Positions 22,533 through 32,523 of a stretch of DNA of 64,000 nt are shown here, piece after piece. Made by a program: the position numbers and the translations under genes. The notes beneath the pieces are model-generated. The model saw only the letters and a list, made by a program, of their open reading frames with translations, was not told where the DNA came from and made no database searches. The stretch lies in the NCBI GenBank assembly GCA_015179125.1, contig WHVA01000027.1, positions 248,001-312,000 on the forward strand. Direction: 5' to 3'. Position 1 is the stretch's first letter, and each line of letters opens with the position of its first letter. The stretch is from Gautieria morchelliformis (taxonomy: Eukaryota > Basidiomycota > Agaricomycetes > Gomphales > Gomphaceae).

Positions 22533-24241
22533 TCATGCTGGAAACATAAACCCGAGAAAATTCTCAAACACATATCCACCTGAGATACAGGCAGCATTGT
22601 CAAGCTCCAGAAGAGACATGGTATAGAAATGATCATAGATGTGCCCATTGTATAGTCGGAAAAGGTGCAGAGCGCCGCCCAACTGACTAGAGCATATAAA
22701 CCCAACCGTGCCTTCATTGACATACCCCAAAGACGCAGCTGCGACATCGCGCTCCCCTGTGTCCGTGATGTAGAAATGGTCGGATGCACCGGGGCTGAAC
22801 AGGCGGAAGAGGGGAACCGTGCCAACTTCCTGCGTAGGGAAGATGCGGCCGGTCGTGCCCTCAGTAATATAGCCTAGTTGAGTGACCGCCCTTTGCATCT
22901 CAGCCGCATCTGTAGTGTAGAAGTGGTCCGAGCTTTGTGGGCTGTATGCATGCAGGAGGGGGACCGTAGCACGTAACAATGTGTCAATGTAGTATGGTCC
23001 ACTCCGGTTGCGATCTGGCAAGAAGTCACGAAAAGACGTGTGCAGCAGGCTGATTGGGTCAGAGTCTTGAGTAGGAAGGCTCAGCAGAGCCCCCATAGGT
23101 CCAACTATTGCATAAACCTCGGTACCTGACTCGTCTCCATTGCACAGCTTCTGCAGGGCAGACATCGAGAGCGGTTCTCTGGCAGTCAGGATGCAGCCCA
23201 TCACCAAGCAAAGCGACACTTGACTTTGTCTGTCAACTCATCGCCATCCCCGAATATCTGCTTGAGGATACTGAGATACAGGTTATCCATCCCACTGAAG
23301 TTCTTGGCTAAAAGTTCCTCCAGTTGCTCAACAGCCACGTGACCACCCTTTCCATCTCCTTTGATAAATCGACAAGCAGTCGACGCCCATTGAAAGTGAC
23401 CTTCGGATTTCTTGACTAATAATTGACACCAGCCATCGTTGGGCCATTTGCGCTCGAGGTCCGTAATGTGACCTAGTTCATCTTTCACCAAGCGGGCGAT
23501 GGCATCGGCAGGGTTTGGGTCAATATCCTTTAAGGACCTGGCAAGCACGTGCTTCTTCCCAAGAAGGGCGCCGTGGATGTCTTTTTCGGCACAGGAAGTG
23601 ATGAGAACACGGAAGTTAGGTGGCAATTCTGCAGCTTCAGTGCCAAGGACAGACAAAAGACCCAGGCGAGATTCCTCGTCTCCGCTCTCATCTAATGCAT
23701 CAATGACGATCACTGTCAGCCCCACGGTGGTTAGGCCCTGGGCAGGATCTAGAATGAACCTCTTGAATTGCTCACCAGGCACGAATGTGGTCTGAAGTTC
23801 TCGACTCTCCCCAATCACTCTCAATAAAGACGCTTTGCATTTTGGACCTAGATCAGCTAGACCACGAGCAATTGTGCTAAAGACATTGCTGGGGGAGCGT
23901 TCTCCCTGATGAGCGCGGTTAAAACAATACGACGATCCGAGACGTTTGAGCCCGTCAAATCGTTTAGCGACCTCATGAGCAATTGCAGACTTGCCGGCAC
24001 CCGCAACATCGTACAAGAAGAATATCCGGGGGGTGTCGCCGCTATCCTCCTGGTTGACCCACTCACATATCTCTGCGATAACTTTCTCCCGAGTACCCGG
24101 CAGACATCCCTTATTAGGATCGAAACGAGCCCCCTGTGCGTGGGGCATGTCATTAAGTGGAACTTCTCCAGCTAGTTGCAAGGTGTATCGGCCTAGAGAA
24201 AGGCCGCAAATCAGAAAACTCACCAATTTCTTCGACAACAT
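22533..24241 (-). pseudogene. NACHT domain protein with DUF5648-like C-terminal repeats, frameshifted
   Basis: Minus strand. The upstream frame (23201-24241) has a NACHT NTPase: Walker A FLYDVAGAGKSAIA (about residue 80), Walker B TVIVIDALDES (about residue 185), and LPPNFRVLITS downstream. The downstream frame (22533-23219) continues with TAREPLSMSAL and LLHTSFRDFL, typical of fungal NACHT proteins. It ends in three repeats of the type LFRLFSPGASDHFYITD...LGYVNEGTVG, resembling the DUF5648 family. The frames meet at about 23205, where one extra T would restore reading (ALVMGCILTARE). A likely intron (GTGAGT...CTCTAG) lies at about 24193-24223. The N-terminal effector part is absent, cut off near a GC-rich inverted repeat at 24290-24345 and LTR A3. 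Fungal NACHT proteins act in self/non-self recognition. The role of this architecture is unknown. Confidence 0.75.
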
Positions 24242-24364
24242 TCAGAACACGTAGTACAGTGATTTCAACACGTTGTTAGTGATGGGCACGGCTCGGCCCA
24301 GGCCGTCTGCCGAGCCAGGCCGAGCCAAACCAGGCCCAAGCCGTTGGCATATCCGGCTCCAGGG

Positions 24365-25018
24365 TGTCAAGATTGGTTTTTAGGCGTTAATATCATGTAT
24401 TAGTGAACACAGCGAATGCCCGAATAACTTGTGCGAATAAGTATGCCATTCGGCGAATAAGTGAACCAATGAATGTTCACGGAACAAGAGGGTTTCCCGA
24501 ACGGGGCTCGCCCTATCTACAGTCATAGCGAAATAGCTCGCAGCACTTGACGACATAACGTGCAAGATATCGCGGAAGGGCTGTCTAAGTTTCGATGGTC
24601 CCTTCGCTGGCGAAGGTGCTCCTTCAGAGCCCTTCGCCAACAGCACAGAAAATGGTTCGAAGGCTAAGGTAACGAAGATGAAGTATGAGAACTCACCAGT
24701 GATGCCTAAGTCCTTGGCTGGTTGAAGATAGAAATCTTCAAGGAGAGGCTCAAGACGATGATCACAGCGAGGTCAAGTTTGCACAAGATGGACGACATAT
24801 GATAATTGAACTGGGGAATATACATGCGAATGTAAACTACTTATATCGAATGCTCGTAAGGTATCAGCGAATAGGAGAGAGGCCGTTGTGAGTCAGGGTT
24901 GGATAGGGGTGTGCAGTCATGATACTAAGTAGATGGAATAAACATACAATAGAGTGAGGGAAGAGTGCGAACATGAAACGACGGAGAATAAAGGGAGCAA
25001 AGGCACTTATGGACAAAA
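24365..25018 (+). repeat. LTR family A, copy A3
   Basis: Begins TGTCAAGATTGG and runs to the base before the 5' LTR of element 2. It lacks the terminal CA, so element 2 abuts or truncates it. It is the longest family A copy in the window together with A2. Confidence 0.65.
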
Positions 25019-25579
25019 TGTAAGGACCCGGCCTTTGGCCGGCTACTTACCGGTAGAACCTTCTTCCGAGCCCGAGCCTTGTGATATTCATGCCCGAGTA
25101 CATATGATACTTATCCGTGCCCGAGCCCGATCCCGAGCTTGAACTCATATCCGACCTTGATCCCATGCCCGTATCCCCTTAGTTACTGATTCCGCTCCAT
25201 CACGCATCATTCGTATATTACCTCGCCCTGACCTCGGTCTCCTGACCTCGCCCTGACCTCCACTAATCCGTTCGCCCCTGACTTGCACCTCGTCCGTATA
25301 TAACCCCCTTGTATGCATTCCTACTCCTCAGTCTGAAAATCAACTATCGTGTCCCTTCGATCCCTAGCTAGTTTCTACGCCTCGCCTCTTAAGCCAGAAC
25401 CTCGCCTCTTATTCGTTTACCTCCGAAATTGGGACTCGTGCGTAGGGTCGGCGCAGCACATAAGCTGAAGCCAAGTCCCTCTCCGACTTCCCCATCCAAA
25501 CCTCGCCCTGTAACCTCGGACCTTGACTCGGGTTTCGTCCCCGACCTCGGTCAACCTTACGACGGATCGTATCGTAACA
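25019..25579 (+). repeat. Element 2 5' LTR
   Basis: 561 bp, TGTAAGGACC...ATCGTAACA. It carries TATA-like GTATATAACCCC at about 25296 and an inferred RNA start around 25329-25331 (CAGTCTGAAAAT), 30 bp downstream. The left edge abuts LTR A3. Confidence 0.9.
25294..25332 (+). promoter_or_regulatory. Element 2 LTR promoter (TATA and start region)
   Basis: GTATATAA at about 25296-25303 is followed about 30 bp later by CAGTCTGAAAAT, which is also the sequence complementary to the primer site. Both facts point to transcription starting at or near 25329-25331. Start inferred, not measured. Confidence 0.55.
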
Positions 25580-25580
25580 G

Positions 25581-25593
25581 TATTTTCAGACTG
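25581..25593 (+). other. Element 2 self-primer binding site
   Basis: One base after the 5' LTR, TATTTTCAGACTG pairs with CAGTCTGAAAAT (25329-25340) over 12 consecutive bases. In the 3' LTR the same site reads TGGTCTGAAAAT, which pairs less well. No tRNA match is apparent. This is the layout of Tf1/sushi-type self-priming. Confidence 0.7.
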
Positions 25594-25622
25594 CTTACAC
25601 CCTACGTATCCCTTTTTTCACG

Positions 25623-26855
25623 ATGTCCATGATAACTCGTTCTCGCACCCTTCGGGGTATCTCAGAACAGCGACGTTTCTCGGAAGCCCCCGATGACTCA
25701 CCCCCGTCCCCGGGGATACCCCTCGCAGACCCCGCCGAGCCTAGTAACAAAGGCAAAGGTAGGGCTAACCTCGGTGACCCTTCAGGTGATCCAGGTGATG
25801 GCTCTAGAAGTTCTGACAACGATCGGGACCTCCCCAACCTTCCGCCCGAGGACCTCGGTGACCTCGAGGACAACGAGCTTATGCGTCGAGTGTTCATCAA
25901 ACTCGCGAAACCTCGCGAATCCGAAGCACGAGCCAAGGTCAAGGAACCGGATAGTTATGACGGTACTGACCAAGCCAAGCTTCGCACTTTCTTCCTTCAA
26001 TGTGTACTCAACTTCAGAGATCGCCCCACCGCGTTCAAGACTGGGGCCTCAAAGGTGCAGTATGCTATTTCTTACCTGTCCGGCTCGGCTCTGCAATATT
26101 TCGAGCCGGCGATCCTCGGCGAAGTCCAACCCGAGCCAGATTGGCTCGAGGACTGGGACAGCTTCAAGGCCGAGCTCGAGCTTAACTTCGGCCCATACGA
26201 CAACGCGGCCCAAGCCGAGATTGACCTCGAGAAGATCGTTATGAAAGAGCACCACAAGGCCGCGCGATTCTTTATCGACTTCGCCCGAGCTTCGACTCGG
26301 ACTCAGTGGAACGACGCGGCCCTCCGACACTTTGCCTACAAGGGCTTGGCCAAACGGATCAAGGACGACTTACTTCACTTCCCTCGATTCCGCAGCCTCG
26401 CCGAGCTTAGGAACTTCGCGCTGGAATGCGATAGCCGTTACTGGGAGCGAAAGGAATACGACGCCATGATCAATGGTCGTAGCTCCCAGCCTGCACGCAC
26501 CCCTAATCAGTCCAGTAGCAATGCCACTAACAACCACCAGTCTTCCAGTGGTTCCAATAACAATAAGAACCGCAACAAGACTAACAACAGCGGCAAGGGT
26601 TCCAACAACAACAACTCTTCGAACAACAAGAGCCAGCCCGACATTTCGAGCAAACTCGGGAAGGATGGCAAACTGCTTCCCGAGGAGCGCCAACGTCGGG
26701 TCGACCAAGGACTTTGTCTGCTTTGCGGCACCAAAGGTCACGTCGTCAAGGACTGCCCGAAGAACAAGTCTACCAATAGTAGCGGTTCTAAAGGTCGGGC
26801 AACGAAGACCCCTAACGAGGGGACTTCAGCCTCCATTACGGAGGTGAAAAAATAG
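25623..26855 (+). CDS. gag: Gag polyprotein of element 2
   Basis: 410 residues from the first ATG after the 5' LTR. The acidic, Pro-rich N-terminus (to about residue 95) leads to a retrotransposon gag domain (about 120-280; motifs VQYAISYLSGSALQYFEPAI and ELNFGPYD), then a Gln/Ser/Asn/Lys-rich linker and one CCHC zinc knuckle, CLLCGTKGHVVKDC, near residue 370. It forms particles and binds element RNA. It ends GTG AAA AAA TAG, a run of six A directly before the stop, with pol open in the -1 frame across it. This is a plausible frameshift site for making Gag-Pol. Similar in plan to element 1 gag. Confidence 0.9.
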   Translation: MSMITRSRTLRGISEQRRFSEAPDDSPPSPGIPLADPAEPSNKGKGRANLGDPSGDPGDGSRSSDNDRDLPNLPPEDLGDLEDNELMRRVFIKLAKPRESEARAKVKEPDSYDGTDQAKLRTFFLQCVLNFRDRPTAFKTGASKVQYAISYLSGSALQYFEPAILGEVQPEPDWLEDWDSFKAELELNFGPYDNAAQAEIDLEKIVMKEHHKAARFFIDFARASTRTQWNDAALRHFAYKGLAKRIKDDLLHFPRFRSLAELRNFALECDSRYWERKEYDAMINGRSSQPARTPNQSSSNATNNHQSSSGSNNNKNRNKTNNSGKGSNNNNSSNNKSQPDISSKLGKDGKLLPEERQRRVDQGLCLLCGTKGHVVKDCPKNKSTNSSGSKGRATKTPNEGTSASITEVKK

Positions 26856-29800
26856 GTAGCAACCTCGGAACCACACGATCCGAGGATTGCGGTAACCTCA
26901 CCCGTGTGCTCAGACTCAGCGCCGCTTCTCATTCATTGTCCAAAGATTCCCTTAATGTAGATCTAACCTCGCCTTCGCTGCCCAACGTCGCTTTTGTTGC
27001 ATTAGTTGACTGCGGGTCCTCAGACTGTTTTATTGAATCCAGATTTGTCCAGAAGTACTCCATGCCTGCTTATCCTGTCTCTCCTATACCCTTGAAACTA
27101 TTTGACGGTAGTACTAACACTACCATTACCCAAGCTCTAGACCTCTGCATTTGCTTTCCGACCGGCGAACAACAATGGGTTACCTTCTACGTAACCTCGC
27201 TCGACTCAAGTTGCTCGATGGTACTTGGCCACAACTGGCTCACCCGCTACAATCCGTCGATTGACTGGGTATTGGGCAGTATTACTTTCAAGACCATCGA
27301 CCTAACAACGACTCCAGCGACCCCGGCGACGTCAGCCCGCTCAGCTTCGGCTACGACTTCGACCTCGCCTACGGCATCTTCGCCCCCGCCTCCGACCTCG
27401 CTTCCGAAGTTGCAAGCACCCCTCGTTTCCCTAATCAATGCACCCGCTTTCATGCGCGCATCTAGATTGGAAGGGTCCGAAGTGTTTCAGCTCAATTTGG
27501 CTTCGCCTGAGCTCCTCGCCAGAGGGGCAACATCGGGAGGAAGCTCTTCCGAGCTTCCTGAGAACATTAAGAAACATGTTCCTGAAGAATACCACGAATT
27601 TGCAGATGTGTTCAGCAAAGCACGCGCTGACACTCTAGCTCCCCACCGACCTCACGATATCAAAATCAACCTCGAAGAAGGGACCTCGCCACCAATCGGT
27701 CCCATCTACTCTCTCTCAGCTTCCGAACTCAAAGCACTTCGCGAGTTCATCGACGAGCATTTAAACATCGGTTTCATCCGACCTTCACGCTCGCCTCATG
27801 GTGCACCGGTATTGTTCGTTCGCAAAAAAGATGGCTCACTTCGGTTGTGTGTCGACTTCCGAGGTTTGAACAAAATCTCAAAAAAAGATCGGTATCCATT
27901 GCCATTGATTGCTGACTTACTTGATGCTCCAAAGAATGCTCGCATCTATACGAAAATTGACCTTCGTCACGCTTACCACCTCGTACGGGTGGCCGAGGGT
28001 GACGAATGGAAAACCGCCTTCAGGACTCGCTATGGGTCTTTTGAATGGTTGGTTATGCCATTTGGTCTCACTAATGGCCCTGCTGCCTTCCAGAGATTCA
28101 TGAACGAGGTGTTCGCCGACCTTTTGGACGTTTGTGTGGTGGTATACTTGGATGACATTCTAATCTACTCCAGTGACCCCTCCAAACATGTTGAACATGT
28201 CAAGGAAGTCTTGCGACGACTACGACTCAACAACCTCTTCGCCAAAGAAGACAAATGCGAGTTCCATCGCGACTCGGTTGAATTCCTCGGCTACATACTC
28301 TCTCCCGAGGGCCTCACTATGGCAGATGACAAAGTAAAGGTCATTCAAGACTGGCCTGAACCTCGCAAAGTTCGCGACATCCAATCCTTCCTCGGCTTCG
28401 CCAACTTCTACCGACGTTTCATTCACAACTACTCCGACATCACCATTCCTCTCACCCGACTTACCCGCAAGGGTACCCCTTGGAATTTTTCCGAGGATTG
28501 TCGACGGGCTTTCAACCTGTTGAAGAGGGCGTTCACTACCGCCCCTATCCTTACTCACTGGATTCCTGACCTTCCACTGATCGTAGAGACTGATGCATCA
28601 GATTATGCCTTAGCGGCAATCTTATCACTACGAACCTCGGAAGGCGAACTTCATCCCGTCGCTTTCCACTCCCGCACATTCACCTCTACCGAGCTCAACT
28701 ACGATGTTCACGACAAGGAGCTCCTCGCCATTTTTGAAGCCTTTCAACGCTGGCGACACTACCTAGAGGGCTCAGGCGAACCAGTTGACGTTATCACCGA
28801 TCACAAGAACCTCGAATACTTTTCAACTACGAAGCTCTTGACCCGTCGACAAGCCGGTGGTCGGAATACCTTTCCCAGTTCAACCTCGCATACGCTTCCG
28901 ACCAGGTCGCCTCGGAACGAAGCCTGACTCTCTCACTAGACGATGGGACGTCTACCTTAAAGAGGGGAATAGCGACTATGCCACCATAAACCCGCAGAAC
29001 CTACGGCCAGTGTTTACTCAGCACCAGCTGGCATCGTCCCTTAGAGCTACTAACCTCGCTCCCATCGTACTCCGAGCCGCTTCACTGCTTGATACCGAGC
29101 AGATCCGAGCTGACATACTAGCAAACCTCCCCTCGGACCCCATAGCCAAGTCGCACCTCGGCTTGGTTAATGACCCGAGGTGGACCACAGACCCCGAGGG
29201 ATTCCTCAAACTTGACAACCGAACCTATGTTCCAGCGGCCCAAGACCTTCGACTTCGCATCCTGCAATACAAGCACGATCACATTCTCTCGGGACACTTC
29301 GGGGTCAACAAACCTTGGAGCTGATCCGACGAGACTATACTTGGCCAGGGATTAGATCCTTTGTCAAGGAGTATTGCAAGACGTGTACCACTTGTATGCG
29401 AAGCAAGCCGCAACGTCACAAACCCTATGGTCTCCTCAAACAACTTCCTGTTCCCGAGAAACCTTGGAATTCCATATCTATGGATTTCATTGAGCAACTC
29501 CCCCCTTCATCCGAGTTCACCTCCATCCTAGTGATTGTTGACCGCTTCACTAAGCAGGTTATCTTCATTCCAACCACAGACAAGATAACCTCGCAAGAGC
29601 TCGCTCACCTCTTCGTTCTTCATGTCTTTTCAAAGCATGGAGTCCCCTCGCACGTCACCTCGGACAGGGGTTCCGAGTTTGTTTCGCACTTCTGGCGTTC
29701 CTAGGGAAAGCTTTGGACATGCGGTTGCATTTCACCTCGGGATATCATCCCGAGGGTGACGGTCAGACCGAGCGTGCTAACCAAACTTTGGAACAGTACC

Positions 29801-30561
29801 TCAGGATCTATTGCAACTATCAGCAGTCCAATTGGGCTTCGCTCCTTCCCCTAGCCGAGTTCGCCTACAACAACGCGCCTAGCGCAACCACCGGCGTCTC
29901 CCCATTCTTTGCCAATAAAGGCTACCATCCGAACCTCGCAGTTCACCCCGAGCGCGACCTCGCCTCGGCACGAGCCCGAGACTTCGTGGTTGACCTGGAC
30001 GAGCTTCACCAAGAACTTCGCCACGCCATCCTCGAGGCTCAGAAAACTTACCAAGCCTCGGCCGATGTTCGTCGCAAGCCCGCTCCTGATTTCCAAGTAG
30101 GATCCCTCGCCTTTGTGAAGGCACAGTACTTTCGAACAACTCGGCCTACCAAGAAGCTCGCCGAGAAGTTCTTGGGTCCTTTTGAAATCATTTCCCGAGC
30201 GGGTACTCACTCCTTCACCCTTCGACTTCCAGAACACATGCATTCAGTCCATCCGGTCTTCCACGTATCTATGCTCGAACCAGCCTCGCCCAACACCATA
30301 CCAAACCGAGTTCAGCCGCCTCCGCCCCCAGTCGTTATCGACGGCGAACCCGAGTTCGAGGTTTCCGAAATCCTCGACTCGAAGATCGATAATAGACGCA
30401 AGAGCTGCAAATTACTCTACCTTGTTAGGTGGACTGGTTACGAAGGTACCGACGAAGAAACCTCGTGGATCCTCGCTTCCGAGCTTGATCATGCCTCGGA
30501 GCTGGTCACGGATTTCCATGACTCTTACCCGGGCAAGCCCGGCCCCTTGACTGCTCTATGA
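26856..30561 (+). pseudogene. pol: Element 2 pol: protease, RT, RNase H, integrase, chromodomain (frameshifted)
   Basis: The first frame is open in -1 relative to gag and runs to 28927. It carries protease VDCGSSDCFI (about 27000), RT with LCVDFRGLN and catalytic YLDDILIYS (about 28145), and RNase H LIVETDASDYALAAIL. Reading then shifts near 28857 (QA to RWSEYL, one C missing), again near 28880, near 29310 (one A missing before LELIRRDYTWPG) and near 29700 (one C missing before LGKALDMRLHF). Integrase keeps the zinc region (HDHILSGH...CKTCTTC), catalytic Asp in SMDFIEQLP and TSDRGSEFV, and Glu in ANQTLEQYLR. The C-terminal chromodomain (about 30350-30500, YLVRWTGYEG, ETSW) would direct integration to marked chromatin. 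All domains are present, but the frame is broken at least four times. Confidence 0.9.
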
Positions 30562-30664
30562 TCGTTTTCCCTGTTAATCCCCATGACCCCGGTAGTTAGA
30601 TGACAAAAACCCTTCAAAACAAAATCGATAAAATCCAAGAAAAGTCTATTATTCCATTTACTAG

Positions 30665-31838
30665 TTATTCCACCATCCTCATATCCTCTCCCTCGCTCTC
30701 CTCGCTCCCCTCGCCTGACTCCTCCTCATTACTGCTACTACTTCGCTCCACCAGACCCCCATGTCCCCCATAATCCGCCAAGTCTCTCGCCCCCTGCATC
30801 CGCTTCAAATAATTCCACCTCCTCCTTATCCTCATGAACTCCACATCCGCCCTGTTCATCCTGTCATTCGCAGCCCTAAACTCCCCCAGCAACTCGCACA
30901 CCCTCTCCCCAACCTCACCAACTTTCTGCCCCACATCCCTCACAGCCGCTATCAACTCCCTCATCTCCGCACTCCGCTCCGATCTTTTCGTCCTCTTGTC
31001 CTTCTTCGCCCTCCGACCTTCCACCTCGGTTTCCTCCACCTCGGTTTCCTTTCCCTCATTCTGCCTCGCCCCTTCTGTTTCCTTTCCCTTCCCCTCGCTC
31101 AGCCTCGCTTCCATCCTCTCCACCCTCGTCTCAAGGTTACGCTCGACCCAATCGCTCGAGTCGTTGTCATCATCATCCACCTCGTCTCGAACCTTGGCCC
31201 CTTTCCTCGGCCTCGGTTCACCCTCGGCCTCCTCGCTCCTCGCTCGCTTCTTGCTCGCTACACCCACCTGACCTTTCCCTGGGGTCGCCTTGCTGCGGCG
31301 ACCTTGGGCGATGCTACAGCCCAAGGAACGGGTCCTGCACCACACGCAAGCACCCTGGTCGGCGAGGCCGAAGTCGAGACTAACGGCCCGAAGGCACGTA
31401 TAGTCGCGCTCTTCGCAGCGCGCGCACCTCGCCTCGGCCTTGGTCGCGAGCTGCCACTCGCGGGGTCCCCCGTCAGCGAGCTTGTACCCGTATAGGGACA
31501 AGTCAGTCGGGTGGTATGAAAACAACATGCGCTTATACTGTACAAATCAGCAGCGTCCATGACCAGCCAACAACGGTACTCACCTTTTTTCCATTCGGCC
31601 CTTCCTGCCACGGCTGCCGCATGTCAATGGCCCCCGTCTCATCAATTGGCAATGTGCCAACCTCGGGTCGATCCTCGGGCACAACCTCGCCCGAGGCTCC
31701 GTTCGCCGCAGACAGCAATGTCTGGTCGAACACGTTGTTTGTGCTGTCCTCGTCGACGGCTGAGTTGAAGAGGGCTTGAGGGCGCACCATATTCGTTGGC
31801 AATGGGGTTCGCTGCCTCCTACCCACCCTTTTATCCAA
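30665..31838 (-). CDS. Antisense spliced gene inside element 2, Zn2Cys6-like and coiled-coil
   Basis: Minus strand, opposite to gag-pol, between pol and the 3' LTR. Exon 1 is 31838-31584 and exon 2 is 31537-30665, joined across a 46-nt intron (GTGAGT...TACAG, 31538-31583) in phase 0, giving 375 residues. Residues 123-159 hold six cysteines spaced C-x2-C-x6-C-x15-C-x2-C-x6-C, the order of a fungal Zn2Cys6 DNA-binding cluster, although the central gap is longer than usual. After a basic stretch (KKRARSEE, RPRKGAKVRD), an acidic and then long charged helical region (about 220-330) looks coiled-coil. The C-terminus is Ser/Glu-rich. The ATG lies 125 bp inside the 3' LTR border, so an antisense LTR promoter could drive it. 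The frame is intact although pol is not. Function unknown. A regulator of the element or a captured host gene are options. Confidence 0.75.
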
Positions 31839-31950
31839 CCTCGGCTACGATTTAAGCTTCGCCTTTCCGGCTACTTAACATCGGACCGAGATCTAGATTC
31901 AAGGATAGGCGAACCCTGTTCACATTACGGCCTCGAGGGTCTCGGCCATG

Positions 31951-31962
31951 AGGGGGGAATAC
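31951..31962 (+). other. Element 2 polypurine tract
   Basis: AGGGGGGAATAC immediately precedes the 3' LTR at 31963, the usual start site for plus-strand DNA synthesis. Confidence 0.75.
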
Positions 31963-32523
31963 TGTAAGGACCCGGCCTTTGGCCGGCTACTTACCGGTAG
32001 AACCTTCTTCCGAGCCCGAGCCTTGTGATATTCATGCCCGAGTACATATGATACTTATCCGTGCCCGAGCCCGATCCCGAGCTTGAACTCATATCCGACC
32101 TTGATCCCATGCCCGTATCCCCTTAGTTACTGATTCCGCTCCATCACGCATCATTCGTATATTACCTCGCCCTGACCTCGGTCTCCTGACCCCGCCCTGA
32201 CCTCCACTAATCTGTTCGCCCCTGACTTGCACCTCGTCCGTATATAACCCCCTTGTATGCATTCCTACTCCTTGGTCTGAAAATCAACTATCGTGTCCCT
32301 TCGATCCCTAGCTAGTTTCTACGCCTCGCCTCTTAAGCTAGAACCTCGCCTCTTATTCGTTTACCTCCGAAGTTGGGACTCGTGCGTAGGGTCGGCGCAG
32401 CACATAAGCTGAAGCCAAGTCCCTCTCCGACCTCCCCATCCAAACCTCGCCCTGTAACCTCGGACCTTGACTCGGGTTTCGTCCCCGACCTCGGTCAACC
32501 TTACGACGGATCGTATCGTAACA
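31963..32523 (+). repeat. Element 2 3' LTR
   Basis: 561 bp, same ends as the 5' LTR and seven transitions different from it. The right edge joins directly to a minus-strand CxC/KDZ-type coding sequence. Confidence 0.9.

Larger units (their letters stand above)
25019..32523 (+). mobile_element. Ty3/gypsy chromovirus element 2, near full length
   Basis: 7.5 kb with two 561-bp LTRs, gag, protease-RT-RNase H-integrase-chromodomain and, between pol and the 3' LTR, a spliced antisense gene. The LTRs differ at only seven positions, all transitions, so insertion or conversion is fairly recent. Flanking five bases differ (CAAAA left, GGTAT right) and the flanks are unrelated sequences (LTR A3 versus a CxC/KDZ gene), so no target-site duplication is visible. 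Pol has several single-base frameshifts. Confidence 0.9.

Noticed and set aside
30761-31495. Plus-strand 244-codon open frame in element 2
   Set aside because: It is the complement of the cysteine-cluster gene on the minus strand. Its Pro/His-rich composition reflects the other strand's codons, and it has no motif.
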